A DNA stretch of 64,000 nucleotides, from NCBI RefSeq assembly GCF_016597785.1, contig NZ_JAENJG010000001.1, forward strand, positions 248,001 through 312,000, written 5' to 3'. Every line of letters starts with the position of its first letter. Position 1 is the stretch's first letter. Below, in pieces: positions 1-11,600 of this stretch. A program made the position numbers and the translations under genes. The stretch comes from Leucobacter sp. L43 (lineage in GTDB: Bacteria; Actinomycetota; Actinomycetes; Actinomycetales; Microbacteriaceae). The notes under the pieces are model-generated. The model ran no database searches. It was not told where the DNA came from and saw only the letters and a list, made by a program, of their open reading frames with translations.

Positions 1-1
1 C

Positions 2-823
2 CACCCGATCGGGCTCGACGCCGACCCGAATCCGCGATTCGTCGCTGAGAAGCTCGTGAGCCCCGATGCGCTGAACATGGGCATCACGGCTGAGCGCTTG
101 CACGATCGCTTCCCGGCCCTCACCAAGGAGCGCTCCGACCGGTTCGGCATGCTGAGCCAGCAGAAGGTGCAGGCCGCCTACGACCGCGGAGACATCCAGG
201 CGGACCTCATTCCGGTCGCCACGCGCTCCGAGTCGGGCTGGGGCCTCGCGACGGAGGATCAGGGGCGCCGCCCTGAGACGACGATGGAGGGTCTGGCCAC
301 GCTGAAGACTCCATTCCGCCCGCATGGCCGCGTGACCGCGGGCAACGCCTCGCCGCTTACCGACGGCGCGACCGTTTCCCTGCTCGCCGGAGGAGACACG
401 GCCAAGCAGCTCGGTCTCTCGGTCAAGATGCGCCTGGTCGGATTCGCGTTCGCCGGTGTGGAGCCCGAGGTCATGGGACTCGGACCGGTGCCTTCCACCG
501 AGAAGGCGCTCGCGCGCGCCGGCCTGACCATCGATGACATCGGTCTCTTCGAGCTGAACGAGGCGTTCGCGGTGCAGGTGCTGTCGTTCACCGACCACTT
601 CGGCATCGCCGACGACGACCCTCGCGTGAACCCCTGGGGCGGGGCGATCGCGTTCGGGCACCCGCTCGCGGCGTCGGGTGTCAGGCTGATGACGCAGCTC
701 GCGCGCCAGTTCGCGCAGCGACCGGACGTGCGCTACGGCGTCACCGCCATGTGCGTCGGCCTCGGTCAGGGCGGTACCGCCATCTGGGAGAACCCGCATT
801 TCGACGGAAAGAAGGGCAAGTAA
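2..823 (+). CDS. fadA: Acetyl-CoA acyltransferase (thiolase), 5' end outside window
   Basis: The C-terminal 273 residues of a thiolase, cut by the left window edge; the frame is open from base 2. Thiolases cleave 3-ketoacyl-CoA with free CoA to give acetyl-CoA, the last step of a beta-oxidation cycle. Visible family marks are NEAFAVQVL, the catalytic-His loop GHPLAASGVR and the second catalytic Cys in MCVGLGQGG near the end. The nucleophilic Cys of the N-terminal half lies outside the window. Only three bases separate its stop from the next gene, so it is almost certainly the first gene of a fadA-fadB operon encoding the trifunctional complex. Confidence 0.93.
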   Translation, partial: HPIGLDADPNPRFVAEKLVSPDALNMGITAERLHDRFPALTKERSDRFGMLSQQKVQAAYDRGDIQADLIPVATRSESGWGLATEDQGRRPETTMEGLATLKTPFRPHGRVTAGNASPLTDGATVSLLAGGDTAKQLGLSVKMRLVGFAFAGVEPEVMGLGPVPSTEKALARAGLTIDDIGLFELNEAFAVQVLSFTDHFGIADDDPRVNPWGGAIAFGHPLAASGVRLMTQLARQFAQRPDVRYGVTAMCVGLGQGGTAIWENPHFDGKKGK

Positions 824-826
824 GCC

Positions 827-2962
827 ATGACTGACTACCGCAGCATCGACTTCTCTCCGCTCATCGCAGCGTCCGACGACGAGGTCGTCACCGAATCCCT
901 CGTGCAAGATGTGCGGCTCCCGTCCGGCGGCACGCTCGCGCTCATCACCCTCGACAACGGGCGCGACCACACCCGCCCGAATACACTCGGGCCACGAACC
1001 CTCCAGGGGCTCGGGAACGTGCTCGACGAACTCCGTCGTCGCGCCGCCGCAGGTGAGATCGCAGCCGTCGCCGTGACCGGAAAGCCGTTCATCTTCGCCG
1101 CCGGAGCCGACCTCTCGAAGGTGTCGACCCTCGCGACGGAGGAGAACGCGCGACTCATGGCCCAGTTCGGCCACTTCGTTCTGGGCAAGTTCGGTGAGCT
1201 CGGCGTTCCCTCATTCGCATTCGTGAACGGCCTCGCGCTCGGCGGAGCGATGGAGATCGCTCTGCACTGCGATTACCGCACGCTCGACGCTTCGACCGCT
1301 GCCCTCGCCTTCCCGGAGGTGTTCCTCGGCATCATTCCCGGCTGGGGTGGCGCGACGATCGTTCCGAACCTCATCGGGATCGAGCAGGCGCTCGAGATCA
1401 TCGTCTCGAATCCGTTGAAGAACAATCGTATGCTGAAGCCGAAGCAGGCGTTCGAGATGGGACTCTTCGACGCGATGTTCGGCGCCGCGAGCTTCCTGGA
1501 GCGTTCTATCGCGTGGGCCGACGGCGTCATCTCGGGGTCCGTGAAGGTGGACCGCAAGCATGTGCCCGGCAAGCTGGAGCGGCTCACGAAGTGGCCGGCT
1601 GCCATCAAGATCGCTCGGGACACGCTGAAGGCGCGTATCGGCACCACCGCGAAAGCGCCCTATGCGGCCCTCGATCTGCTCAGCGCTGCCAAGGACAATG
1701 ATCTGGCGCGCGGGTTCGAGCGCGAGGATGAAGCACTCGCCCAGCTCATCTCGGGAGATCAGTTCGCAGCTTCGGTCTACGCCTTCGACCTCGTGCAGAA
1801 GCGTGCGAAGCGACCGGCGGGAGCCCCGGATACGCAGCTCGCGAAGCCGGTGCGGAAGGTGGGCGTCATCGGCGCGGGATTGATGGCGAGCCAGTTCGCC
1901 CTGCTGTTCGCCCGCAAACTGCGTGTGCCGGTGCTGATCACGGATCTCGATCAGTCGCGTGTGGACAAGGGGCTCGAGTACATTCGCGGCGAAGTCGACA
2001 AGATGCTCGACAAGGGTCGGCTCACCGCTGATGACGCGAACCAGATCAAGGATCTCGTGCGCGGCACGACCGACAAGTCGCAGTACTCAGACTGCGACTG
2101 GGTCATCGAAGCCGTCTTCGAAGAGCTCGGCGTCAAGCAGCAGGTCTTCTCGGAGATCGAGTCGATCATCTCGGAAACCGCCATCCTCGCGACGAACACC
2201 TCCTCGCTCTCGGTGCATGAAATCGGCGATCTCCTCTCCCACCCCGAACGGCTCGTCGGATTCCACTTCTTCAACCCGGTCGCGGTCATGCCGCTCATCG
2301 AGGTGGTACGCACACCGACGACGAACGACGAGTCCCTCGCGACGGCGATGGTCATCGCGAAGAAACTCGGCAAGAGTGCGGTCATCACCGCCGATCGCCC
2401 CGGCTTCGTCGTGAATCGTCTCCTTGCGAAAGTCATGGGCGAAGCAGCGCGCGCCCTCGACGCTGGCACCCCCCTCCCGGTCGTCGAACGGGCGTTCGCT
2501 CCCATCGGGCTGCCGATGGGGCCGTTCGAGCTCATCGACCTCGTCGGTTGGAAGGTCGCCGCCCACGTGCAAGACACCATGGTGGCCGCGTTCCCCGACC
2601 GCTTCTACGCCTCCGAGAACCTGCACCGGCTCGCTGAGGTGGAAGAGCCCCTCGTCAAGTCGAAGCTGGGGAAGGTCGAAGATCTCTCCAAGTCGGGCAA
2701 GAAAGTCGTGACGCTCGGCAAGACAGCAGTGAGCGAGGAGGAGATCCTCCGTCGGGTCGAAGACGAGCTCGCGGGTGAGATCAAGATCATGCTCGATGAA
2801 GGCGTCGTCGCTGCGGCGGAGGACATCGATCTGTGCCTGATCCTCGGCGCTGGTTGGCCCTTCCAGGCCGGCGGTGCGACACCGTATCTCGACCGCTCGG
2901 GCGCGAGTGAGCGCGCCTTCGGCGGGACGTTCCACGATCCTCGGATCGCGGGAGCTCGCTAA
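827..2962 (+). CDS. fadB: Fatty oxidation complex alpha subunit (enoyl-CoA hydratase / 3-hydroxyacyl-CoA dehydrogenase)
   Basis: 711-residue bifunctional enzyme: hydrates enoyl-CoA, then oxidises 3-hydroxyacyl-CoA with NAD. The N-terminal crotonase domain (about residues 1-300) shows FAAGADLS and the oxyanion-hole region NGLALGGAMEIALH near residue 135. The dehydrogenase half begins with a Rossmann motif VGVIGAGLMAS near residue 345, and the active-site His lies in GFHFFNPVAVMPLIEVV near residue 477. Length matches FadB/FadJ-type proteins (about 700). It follows the thiolase gene with a 3-base gap, and a strong hairpin follows the stop, so the operon ends here. Confidence 0.95.
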   Translation: MTDYRSIDFSPLIAASDDEVVTESLVQDVRLPSGGTLALITLDNGRDHTRPNTLGPRTLQGLGNVLDELRRRAAAGEIAAVAVTGKPFIFAAGADLSKVSTLATEENARLMAQFGHFVLGKFGELGVPSFAFVNGLALGGAMEIALHCDYRTLDASTAALAFPEVFLGIIPGWGGATIVPNLIGIEQALEIIVSNPLKNNRMLKPKQAFEMGLFDAMFGAASFLERSIAWADGVISGSVKVDRKHVPGKLERLTKWPAAIKIARDTLKARIGTTAKAPYAALDLLSAAKDNDLARGFEREDEALAQLISGDQFAASVYAFDLVQKRAKRPAGAPDTQLAKPVRKVGVIGAGLMASQFALLFARKLRVPVLITDLDQSRVDKGLEYIRGEVDKMLDKGRLTADDANQIKDLVRGTTDKSQYSDCDWVIEAVFEELGVKQQVFSEIESIISETAILATNTSSLSVHEIGDLLSHPERLVGFHFFNPVAVMPLIEVVRTPTTNDESLATAMVIAKKLGKSAVITADRPGFVVNRLLAKVMGEAARALDAGTPLPVVERAFAPIGLPMGPFELIDLVGWKVAAHVQDTMVAAFPDRFYASENLHRLAEVEEPLVKSKLGKVEDLSKSGKKVVTLGKTAVSEEEILRRVEDELAGEIKIMLDEGVVAAAEDIDLCLILGAGWPFQAGGATPYLDRSGASERAFGGTFHDPRIAGAR

Positions 2963-2977
2963 GGCCGACGGGACGGC

Positions 2978-3018
2978 GAAGCGGGGCGGGTGGGAGTCGA
3001 TCCCACCCGCCCCGCTTC
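2978..3018. terminator. Bidirectional terminator hairpin between fadB and dxs
   Basis: Perfect 18-bp inverted repeat (2978-2995 with 3001-3018) around a 5-base loop, very GC-rich, placed between the convergent stops of fadB and dxs. There is no clear T-run on either side, as is common in high-GC actinobacteria. Inferred to serve both genes. Confidence 0.75.
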
Positions 3019-3071
3019 ACCGTTCAGCGCCCGTCGGGCATCGGCATCGGCGACGTACTCGGCCGACCCTC

Positions 3072-5024
3072 TCAGCTCACAGGGCGATCGCTGGCTGCAG
3101 GCCGCGCGATCGGTACGCGATCGCCGCGCACCTGCTCGGCCACGGCAGCGGCGATCTGGTCTGCAGTGAGGCCAGCGTCGGCCAGCAACTCCGCACGGGA
3201 GGCGTGACCCGGGAACGCGTCGGGTGTGCCGAGTTCGCTCACCGCGGTGTCGACGCCCGCATCGCGGAGCGCTTGGCGAATGCGAGTACCGACGCCGCCG
3301 ACGCGAATACCGTCTTCGATCGTGATCACCAGGCGGTGCTGCTCCGCGAGCTCGACGAGTGACCCGGAGACGGGCACGACCCAGCGTGGATCGATCACGG
3401 TGGAAGAAATGCCGTCGCGCTCCAGTTGTTCAGCCGCAGCAAGCGCAATGGAAGCCATGGGCCCCACCGCGACGAAGAGCACATCCCGGTACTCCCGTCG
3501 CGCGATCTCCGTCTCGCGGAGTACCTCGACACCGTCGTGCAGACGACGCAGCGCGGGGATGTCGTCGCCGATCGCACCCTTGGGGTAACGCAGCACTGTC
3601 GGGCCGTCGTCAATCGCGACCGCTTCGCCCAGTTCCTCCGACAGCGATTGCGCATCGCGCGGTGCGGCGATCCTGATGCCGGGGACGACCTGCAAGGTGG
3701 CGAGGTCCCAGACGCCGTTGTGGCTCGCGCCGTCCGGGCCCGTGATTCCGGCTCGGTCGAGCACGAAGGTCACGCCGGCCCGGTGCAGTGCCACATCCAT
3801 GAGGAGCTGGTCGAACGCACGGTTCATGAAGGTCGCGTAGACGGCCACCACCGGGTGCAGACCACCGTATGCGAGGCCAGCAGCACTCGCCACTGCGTGC
3901 TGCTCTGCGATACCGACATCGATGACACGGCCAGGGAGCCGTGATGCGAGCAGGTCGAGTCCGGTCGGCACGAGCATCGCCGCGGTGATACCGATGATGC
4001 GATCATCTGCCTCCGCGAGATCGACGATGCGCTCCCTGAACACCGATGTCCAGCTCCGGCCACCCACCACTTCCACGGGTTCGCCGCTTCCGGGATCGAT
4101 CTGGCCGATCGCGTGGAACTGGTCAGCGATGTCGTTCTCGGCTGGTGCGTAACCGCGACCCTTCTCGGTGATGACGTGCACGAGGGTCGGGCGTCCGTAG
4201 CCCTTCGCCTGGCGCAGCACCTCCTCCACGGCGTGGAGATCGTGGCCGTCGACCGGTCCGAGATACTTGATGTCGAGATTCGAGTAGAGGTCCTGGTTAT
4301 CGGAAGCGCGGCTGACGAACCCGCGCATCGCTCCTCGCGCCGCACGATAGACGGTGCGGCCTGGCGTCCCGAGACGGGAGAACAGCTTCTCGCTCCCCTC
4401 CTGCAGGTCGCGATAGGCGTCCTTCGAACGCACGGAGTTCAAGAACCGGGCCATGCCGCCGATCGTCGGGGCGTACGACCGTCCGTTGTCGTTCACGACG
4501 AGCACGAGGTTGCGGTCGTTGTCGTCGGTGATGTTGTTCAGCGCTTCCCAGGTCATCCCGCCCGTGAGCGCACCGTCGCCGACGACGGCGACGACGTGGC
4601 GATGCTGTTGCGAGGGGTCCGTCTCGGCGCGACGCGCGAACGCTCGGGAGATACCATCGGCCCAGCTCAGTGAACTCGAGGCGTGCGAGCTCTCCACGAT
4701 GTCGTGCTCCGACTCTGCACGCTGCGGGTAGCCGGCGAGCCCGCCGCGACTGCGCAGACCTGAGAAGTCCCGTCGACCCGTGAGCAGCTTGTGCACGTAG
4801 CTCTGATGGCCAGTATCGAAGACGATCGGGTCTCTCGGCGAGCGGAAGACGCGATGGAGCGCGATCGTGAGTTCGACGACCCCCAGGTTGGGTCCGAGGT
4901 GCCCTCCAGTGCGCGACACCGCGGCGATCAGGAACTCACGGATCTCCGCGGCGAGCAACTCGCACTCCTCGAGCGTCAGCGCGTCGAGATCACGCGGTTC
5001 TCGGATTCGATCCAGGATCGCCAC
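3072..5024 (-). CDS. dxs: 1-deoxy-D-xylulose-5-phosphate synthase
   Basis: 650-residue TPP enzyme that condenses pyruvate and glyceraldehyde-3-phosphate to DXP, the entry step of the MEP isoprenoid pathway. Seen: GGHLGPNLGVVELT near residue 40, the TPP/Mg motif start GDGALTGG at 149-154, and the transketolase-type pyrimidine domain with AEQHAVASAAGLA and GITGPDGASHNG. Length is normal for the family. The start is GTG at 5024, chosen because GGAGG lies 8 bases upstream. Convergent with fadB and divergent from lepB across a 283-bp spacer. Confidence 0.96.
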   Translation of the reverse strand: MAILDRIREPRDLDALTLEECELLAAEIREFLIAAVSRTGGHLGPNLGVVELTIALHRVFRSPRDPIVFDTGHQSYVHKLLTGRRDFSGLRSRGGLAGYPQRAESEHDIVESSHASSSLSWADGISRAFARRAETDPSQQHRHVVAVVGDGALTGGMTWEALNNITDDNDRNLVLVVNDNGRSYAPTIGGMARFLNSVRSKDAYRDLQEGSEKLFSRLGTPGRTVYRAARGAMRGFVSRASDNQDLYSNLDIKYLGPVDGHDLHAVEEVLRQAKGYGRPTLVHVITEKGRGYAPAENDIADQFHAIGQIDPGSGEPVEVVGGRSWTSVFRERIVDLAEADDRIIGITAAMLVPTGLDLLASRLPGRVIDVGIAEQHAVASAAGLAYGGLHPVVAVYATFMNRAFDQLLMDVALHRAGVTFVLDRAGITGPDGASHNGVWDLATLQVVPGIRIAAPRDAQSLSEELGEAVAIDDGPTVLRYPKGAIGDDIPALRRLHDGVEVLRETEIARREYRDVLFVAVGPMASIALAAAEQLERDGISSTVIDPRWVVPVSGSLVELAEQHRLVITIEDGIRVGGVGTRIRQALRDAGVDTAVSELGTPDAFPGHASRAELLADAGLTADQIAAAVAEQVRGDRVPIARPAASDRPVS

Positions 5025-5307
5025 CCGCCGACCTCCGTTCCGCCCGACCGGGAGGGTCAGAGCATCCCCTCAGTCTACTCGGGGGCCGCCATCCGAACTG
5101 CCGCCGCTGTTGCTGCTCACGCCGGGCGAAGTCCGGCCGGTGGCGTGCCGTTCGACGAGTCGTGCTCCCCGGGAGGTTGCAATTTCTCGGTTGTCGCATG
5201 CTCGGGCTATCCTCTGGACTGGGTGGGATTCCGTGTGTGTAGAGGAATCAGCGGGGCGGAGCCGTCTATTCGGAGGCAGTTCCATTCCCATCAACAAGGA
5301 AGCACAT

Positions 5308-6027
5308 ATGAGTGAAGCCGAGGCCACGACCTCGCAGCAACGGACCCGTCGAGGCGGAATCCTCGGGTTCCTGCGAGATACGCTCCTCATCCTGTTGCTG
5401 GCGCTTCTCGGTTCGTTTCTGCTGAAGACGTTTCTCGTGCGCAGTTTCTTCATCCCTTCGGAGTCGATGGAGAACACGCTGCAGATCGATGACCGCATCC
5501 TCGTGAACCAGTTGGTGCCCGACCTCATCGATGTGCAGCGCGGCGACATCGTGGTGTTCAAGGATCCGGGCGGGTGGTTGCACCCCCGCGGGAGTGAGCC
5601 GCCCCGCGGGTTCGAGCGGGTGCTCCAGTCGATCGGTCTCGCGGCTGACACGAGCAACGAGTACGTGGTCAAGCGCGTCATCGGCGTCGGCGGTGATCGT
5701 GTCGAGTGCTGCGACGCTCAGGGGCGTGTGATGGTGAACGGTGTGCCCATCGACGAGCCGTACATCGTGAAGCCTGCGGGCGAGGAGCGAGCGTCGGCGA
5801 TCGATTTCGACGTCACGGTGCCCGAGGGCTCTCTGTGGGTGATGGGCGACAACCGGTATCAGAGCAAGGACTCGCGCTACAACCAGGATCAGCCGGGCAA
5901 GGGGTTCGTGCCGGAAGAAGAGGTCGTGGGGCGCGCGTTCGTGTTGAACTGGCCGCTCAACCGGTTCACCTGGTTGGGGACTCCAGAAGGAACGTTCACC
6001 GGCGTGGACGCCGCGAAGGAGAACTGA
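5308..6027 (+). CDS. lepB: Signal peptidase I
   Basis: 239-residue membrane serine protease that removes signal peptides from Sec and Tat substrates. One N-terminal transmembrane segment (about residues 19-43, very Leu-rich) is followed by the catalytic box SFFIPSESM with Ser53 as nucleophile, and the general-base Lys122 in VVKRVIG. The late family motif GDNRYQSKDSR is at 180-190. The frame stays open far upstream, but the ATG at 5308 is preceded by AAGGAAG at the right distance and gives the usual length. A small secreted protein that would be its substrate follows. Confidence 0.94.
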   Translation: MSEAEATTSQQRTRRGGILGFLRDTLLILLLALLGSFLLKTFLVRSFFIPSESMENTLQIDDRILVNQLVPDLIDVQRGDIVVFKDPGGWLHPRGSEPPRGFERVLQSIGLAADTSNEYVVKRVIGVGGDRVECCDAQGRVMVNGVPIDEPYIVKPAGEERASAIDFDVTVPEGSLWVMGDNRYQSKDSRYNQDQPGKGFVPEEEVVGRAFVLNWPLNRFTWLGTPEGTFTGVDAAKEN

Positions 6028-6190
6028 ACGGGGAGCCGGCCCGTACAGGTGCGGAATTCTGCCGTCGCGATGCAGAAATCGAGATGCTCAATACCGAATG
6101 CGACTCCATTGGCGGCCCGAATCGATCAGTATGCAGGAATGTTGTATCACCCGGGTTTCTGGGAGAACGACAACGCTGAAAGGGAGCACA

Positions 6191-6526
6191 ATGAAGTCCA
6201 AGCCCGCACTCCTCAAATCATCACTCACCGCCGTCGCGGTCGCAGCTCTCGTCGCAGGCAGTGCGCTTCCTGCGCATGCTGCTAGCACGACGCTCACCTG
6301 GAGTATGGGTACTGCCAAAGCGACGCCGCTCGACATCCTCATCACCGACACACGAACTGACGGACTCAACGCCGTCATCGAGTACCAGTTGCGAGACGGG
6401 ACACGGAACTACGCAAACGCCAGCGGCAAGGGTTCGACAAGATGGGTGTCGGCACGACCTGCAAACCCGTTCGTAAAGGTGCGCAGCTGCCCGGTGACCT
6501 GCGGCACGTGGGTGAGCGTGAAGTAG
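6191..6526 (+). CDS. Small secreted protein of unknown family
   Basis: 111 residues. A clear Sec signal peptide covers about residues 1-31: positive start MKSKPALLK, hydrophobic core AVAVAALVAGSAL, and cleavage site AHA. The mature part of about 80 residues is polar and ends with two cysteines in RSCPVTCG, which could form a disulphide. AAAGGGAG lies about 8 bases upstream of the ATG. I do not recognise the family. Base composition here and in the 160 bases before it is less GC-rich than the neighbours, which hints at accessory or recently acquired DNA. It lies between lepB and the end of acnA, with its own downstream hairpin. Confidence 0.75.
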   Translation: MKSKPALLKSSLTAVAVAALVAGSALPAHAASTTLTWSMGTAKATPLDILITDTRTDGLNAVIEYQLRDGTRNYANASGKGSTRWVSARPANPFVKVRSCPVTCGTWVSVK

Positions 6527-6580
6527 GGACGCCACGGGCGAAATCAGTCGTCTGAGAATGAGCGACTTCGCCGTCGCAAC

Positions 6581-6630
6581 ACAGCGCGTTGTCCCCCGCA
6601 CCGGAATCGGTACGGGGGACAACGCGCTGT
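6581..6630. terminator. Long perfect hairpin after the small secreted protein gene
   Basis: An 18-bp perfect inverted repeat (6581-6598 with 6613-6630) which continues after one mismatch as a 4-bp inner stem with the loop GAAT. No T-run follows. Its position 54 bases after a stop codon suggests a terminator, but it is unusually long. See the matching hairpin at 6689-6737. Confidence 0.6.
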
Positions 6631-6688
6631 GCGAGCGAAGGCCGTGAGCGGTGACGGCGGGAACAAGCCCAACCGTGCGCGGCTGCAG

Positions 6689-6737
6689 ACGCACTTCTGC
6701 GTCCGGGCGCTGATCGCGCACGGACGCAGAAGTGCGT
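6689..6737. terminator. Long perfect hairpin at the 3' end of acnA
   Basis: A 17-bp perfect inverted repeat (6689-6705 with 6721-6737); the 15-base loop itself contains a GCGC/GCGC pair. It starts 8 bases beyond the acnA stop on the minus strand. Probable acnA terminator without a T-run, or a repeat element acting as one. Confidence 0.65.
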
Positions 6738-6744
6738 TCCCGAA

Positions 6745-9432
<2,688 letters not shown>

Positions 9433-9449
9433 TGAGCTCCTCCAATGTG

Positions 9450-9463
9450 TCTCGATGTCAAGA
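9450..9463 (-). promoter_or_regulatory. Palindromic operator candidate in front of acnA
   Basis: On the minus strand the sequence TCTTGACATCGAGA is an imperfect palindrome with TCT-GA arms. It lies between a TAGAAT-like -10 element and the ribosome binding site of acnA, where a repressor would block transcription. Which regulator binds is not known from the sequence. Confidence 0.4.
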
Positions 9464-9495
9464 TAATTCTACACCCGAGTCGGCCGTTGAGGATG

Positions 9496-10344
9496 TCAGG
9501 TGCGCGGGGTGTTTTGCCCAGTGCTCGCGCCAATTTCGCCACCGGATTCATCTGATGATCGCGTCAGCTTGCTGAGCACCATCCAGGTGAAGACGACCAC
9601 GAGTGCGAACAGCGGCACCCCCATCACGAGCCGAGCGATTCCGAGGGCGTCGGTCGCGGCGACGCCGTCCGGCTCGCGCGCTGCGAAGTAGAGAGGCACC
9701 TGGACGGCGAGGCGCGCAATGAAGAGCCCGCTCCACAGCAGGGTGAGCCACATCGTCACCCGCTTCAGGGCGCGGTCGCGCCGCCATCCGGTGAGGTCGC
9801 CCCGAAGCGCTCCGAGGGCGACGCCGACGAGCGGCCATCCGACCGCCATCGAGATGAGCAGGCCCGCCGACCACGCGATGTTCGTGATGAACCCCGGAAC
9901 GTAGTAGTCGGCGCCCCGGCCCGTGAGAAGCGTCGCCACGACAGCGATCGCAACGCCGGCGGCGCCGGAGAAGACGGAGACGAGAGGCTCGCGCCGGATG
10001 AGACGCACGACGACAGCGACGAGCGCGAGAGCGGCTGGGGCGATCGCTGAGACTCGCGCATCCCGGGTGAAGGTGAAGATGACGAGGAAGAGCAGACCGG
10101 GTACGAGCGTCTCCGCGACTCCACGCCAGCCGCCGATCGCGTCGAGCACACCTCGACCCGAGAGCGACTCCCCTGACATACCGGCACGCACGGTGCGCCC
10201 GAGTGCACCTCCGAATGCCGAGGATTCGGCCGCACCAGCGCCTCCGGCATCGGGCTCCGATGCCGGAGGCGTCAGCGGTGTTCGGTGATCGGCCCCGGCC
10301 CCGTCGAACCGCTCCTCCGCAGAGCCGCTCCCGGTGTCGTTCAC
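9496..10344 (-). CDS. DUF3159 family integral membrane protein
   Basis: 282 residues. The first 65 residues are acidic and Gly/Ala/Ser-rich and probably disordered; then come about six hydrophobic segments (TLVPGLLFLVIFTFT, SAIAPAALALVAVVVRLI, VFSGAAGVAIAVVATLL and others), ending in VPLFALVVVFTWMVLSKL. This matches the actinobacterial DUF3159 family; function unknown. Its ATG overlaps the stop of the DUF3710 gene by four bases, so the two are translationally coupled in an operon with dut. Confidence 0.85.
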   Translation of the reverse strand: MNDTGSGSAEERFDGAGADHRTPLTPPASEPDAGGAGAAESSAFGGALGRTVRAGMSGESLSGRGVLDAIGGWRGVAETLVPGLLFLVIFTFTRDARVSAIAPAALALVAVVVRLIRREPLVSVFSGAAGVAIAVVATLLTGRGADYYVPGFITNIAWSAGLLISMAVGWPLVGVALGALRGDLTGWRRDRALKRVTMWLTLLWSGLFIARLAVQVPLYFAAREPDGVAATDALGIARLVMGVPLFALVVVFTWMVLSKLTRSSDESGGEIGASTGQNTPRT

Positions 10345-11015
10345 ACCGGGAGCGTTCCGGCGGGAGGCGCCTGTCGCTGGCCCTGGACGCCCGCGGGAAC
10401 CTTCAGCTGCAGCAGTTCGCTCGGCGGCATCGGCTGTTCACCTCGCACGACGACGAGTTCGCGGAACAGCTCGATCACGCGTTCGCGCGCCTCGGCATCG
10501 AGTGCCGCCTTGCCCATGATCACTCCGCGAAGCATCCACCTCGGCCCATCGACCGCGACGAAACGGGCGACGCGCGTTCCCCCTTGATCTCCAGGGGCGG
10601 GTGTCTTGACGAGGAGCTCCGGACCGAGCACCCCGTGCTCCTCGGAGACAGTGCCGCCCTGCGACGTCATCTGCTGAGTCAATTCCGCTCGCACCGGGCC
10701 CCAGAGCCCCGTCTTCTTCGGAGCGGCGAATGCCTGCACCTGCAGCAATGATTCCGCGTACTCGAGCGACACCGCGATCACGCGATTCGCACGTTCGTCC
10801 ACCTCGAGCCGCAGCTGCAGACCTTCGCGCGGAGCGACCTTGATGCCGCCGAGGTCGACGTAGGGACGCATCGCCGGAACCTCTGCTGCGTCGAACGGGC
10901 CCGCGGTATCGCGGTCGGAGGGCGCTGACTTCGCATCGTCGACGACGTCCGCCGTCCGTTCGCTCAATTCGACTTCGTCAGCCGAGCCCTGCTCCGGCGT
11001 CTGCGATTCGCTCAT
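10341..11015 (-). CDS. DUF3710 domain-containing protein
   Basis: 224 residues, soluble. The N-terminal 60 residues are acidic and low complexity; the DUF3710 domain starts near YVDLGGIKVAPREGLQLRLE and runs to the end with LQVQAFAAPK, WMLRGVIMGKAAL and FRELVVVRGEQPMPP. The family is actinobacterial and of unknown function, conserved next to dut. It starts 17 bases after the dut stop and overlaps the DUF3159 gene by four bases. Confidence 0.88.
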   Translation of the reverse strand: MSESQTPEQGSADEVELSERTADVVDDAKSAPSDRDTAGPFDAAEVPAMRPYVDLGGIKVAPREGLQLRLEVDERANRVIAVSLEYAESLLQVQAFAAPKKTGLWGPVRAELTQQMTSQGGTVSEEHGVLGPELLVKTPAPGDQGGTRVARFVAVDGPRWMLRGVIMGKAALDAEARERVIELFRELVVVRGEQPMPPSELLQLKVPAGVQGQRQAPPAGTLPV

Positions 11016-11032
11016 AGTTGCTACTCCTTGAT

Positions 11033-11524
11033 CTAGACCGCGGGGGTCGAATTCGTTCGGCGGCCATCCGCCTCGGGTGCGCGGGGTGCATCGCTCACGC
11101 CGGTGGACCCGAACCCTGCAGCGCCGCGCTCGCTCGACGGCAGTTCAGCGACCGGCACGAATACCGCGCGGGTCACGGGCATCACGATCAGCTGGGCGAT
11201 TCGATCGCCCTCGGCGACGGCGAAGCGCTCCGACCGATCGGTGTTCAGCAGCGTCACTTTGATCTCGCCCCGGTACCCGGCATCGACCGTTCCGGGCGAG
11301 TTCACGACGGTGATGCCGTGCTTCGCCGCCAAACCGCTCCGTGGGACCACGAACGCGGCGTATCCATCGGGAAGAGCGATCGACACGCCCGTGCCGATGA
11401 GGGCGCGCTCCCCCGGTCCGAGTTCGACGGCCTCAGCCGCGCGCAAGTCAGCGCCCGCATCGTTGGCGTGGGCGTAGTGCGGCGGAAGATCCGCCACGAT
11501 CGGTACTTCAACCACATCAGTCAC
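11033..11524 (-). CDS. dut: dUTP diphosphatase
   Basis: 163-residue trimeric dUTPase: hydrolyses dUTP to dUMP and PPi, preventing uracil in DNA and feeding dTMP synthesis. The conserved motifs are in order: DAGADLRA (1), VVPRSGLAAKHGI (3), GTVDAGYRGEIKVTLLN (uridine pocket), GDRIAQLIVMPV (4) and ERGAAGFGSTG (5, the flexible C-terminal arm), followed by about 20 extra residues. The start is GTG at 11524, six bases downstream of a TAGCCT -10 element, so the message is probably leaderless. First gene of dut-DUF3710-DUF3159. Confidence 0.96.
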   Translation of the reverse strand: MTDVVEVPIVADLPPHYAHANDAGADLRAAEAVELGPGERALIGTGVSIALPDGYAAFVVPRSGLAAKHGITVVNSPGTVDAGYRGEIKVTLLNTDRSERFAVAEGDRIAQLIVMPVTRAVFVPVAELPSSERGAAGFGSTGVSDAPRAPEADGRRTNSTPAV

Positions 11525-11530
11525 CAGCTC

Positions 11531-11536
11531 AGGCTA
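11531..11536 (-). promoter_or_regulatory. -10 element for leaderless dut
   Basis: TAGCCT on the minus strand, followed by exactly six bases and then the GTG of dut. The expected transcription start coincides with the start codon. Confidence 0.5.
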
Positions 11537-11600
11537 GCGGATTCCTCCGTGCATGCGTACAGGCGAGCAGTCGCGGAGCACTCTCCGAAGCGGGCCGCGG

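Noticed and set aside
4867..5307. Upstream extension of lepB
   Set aside because: No family support, crosses the dxs start; ATG at 5308 with AAGGAAG gives the normal length.
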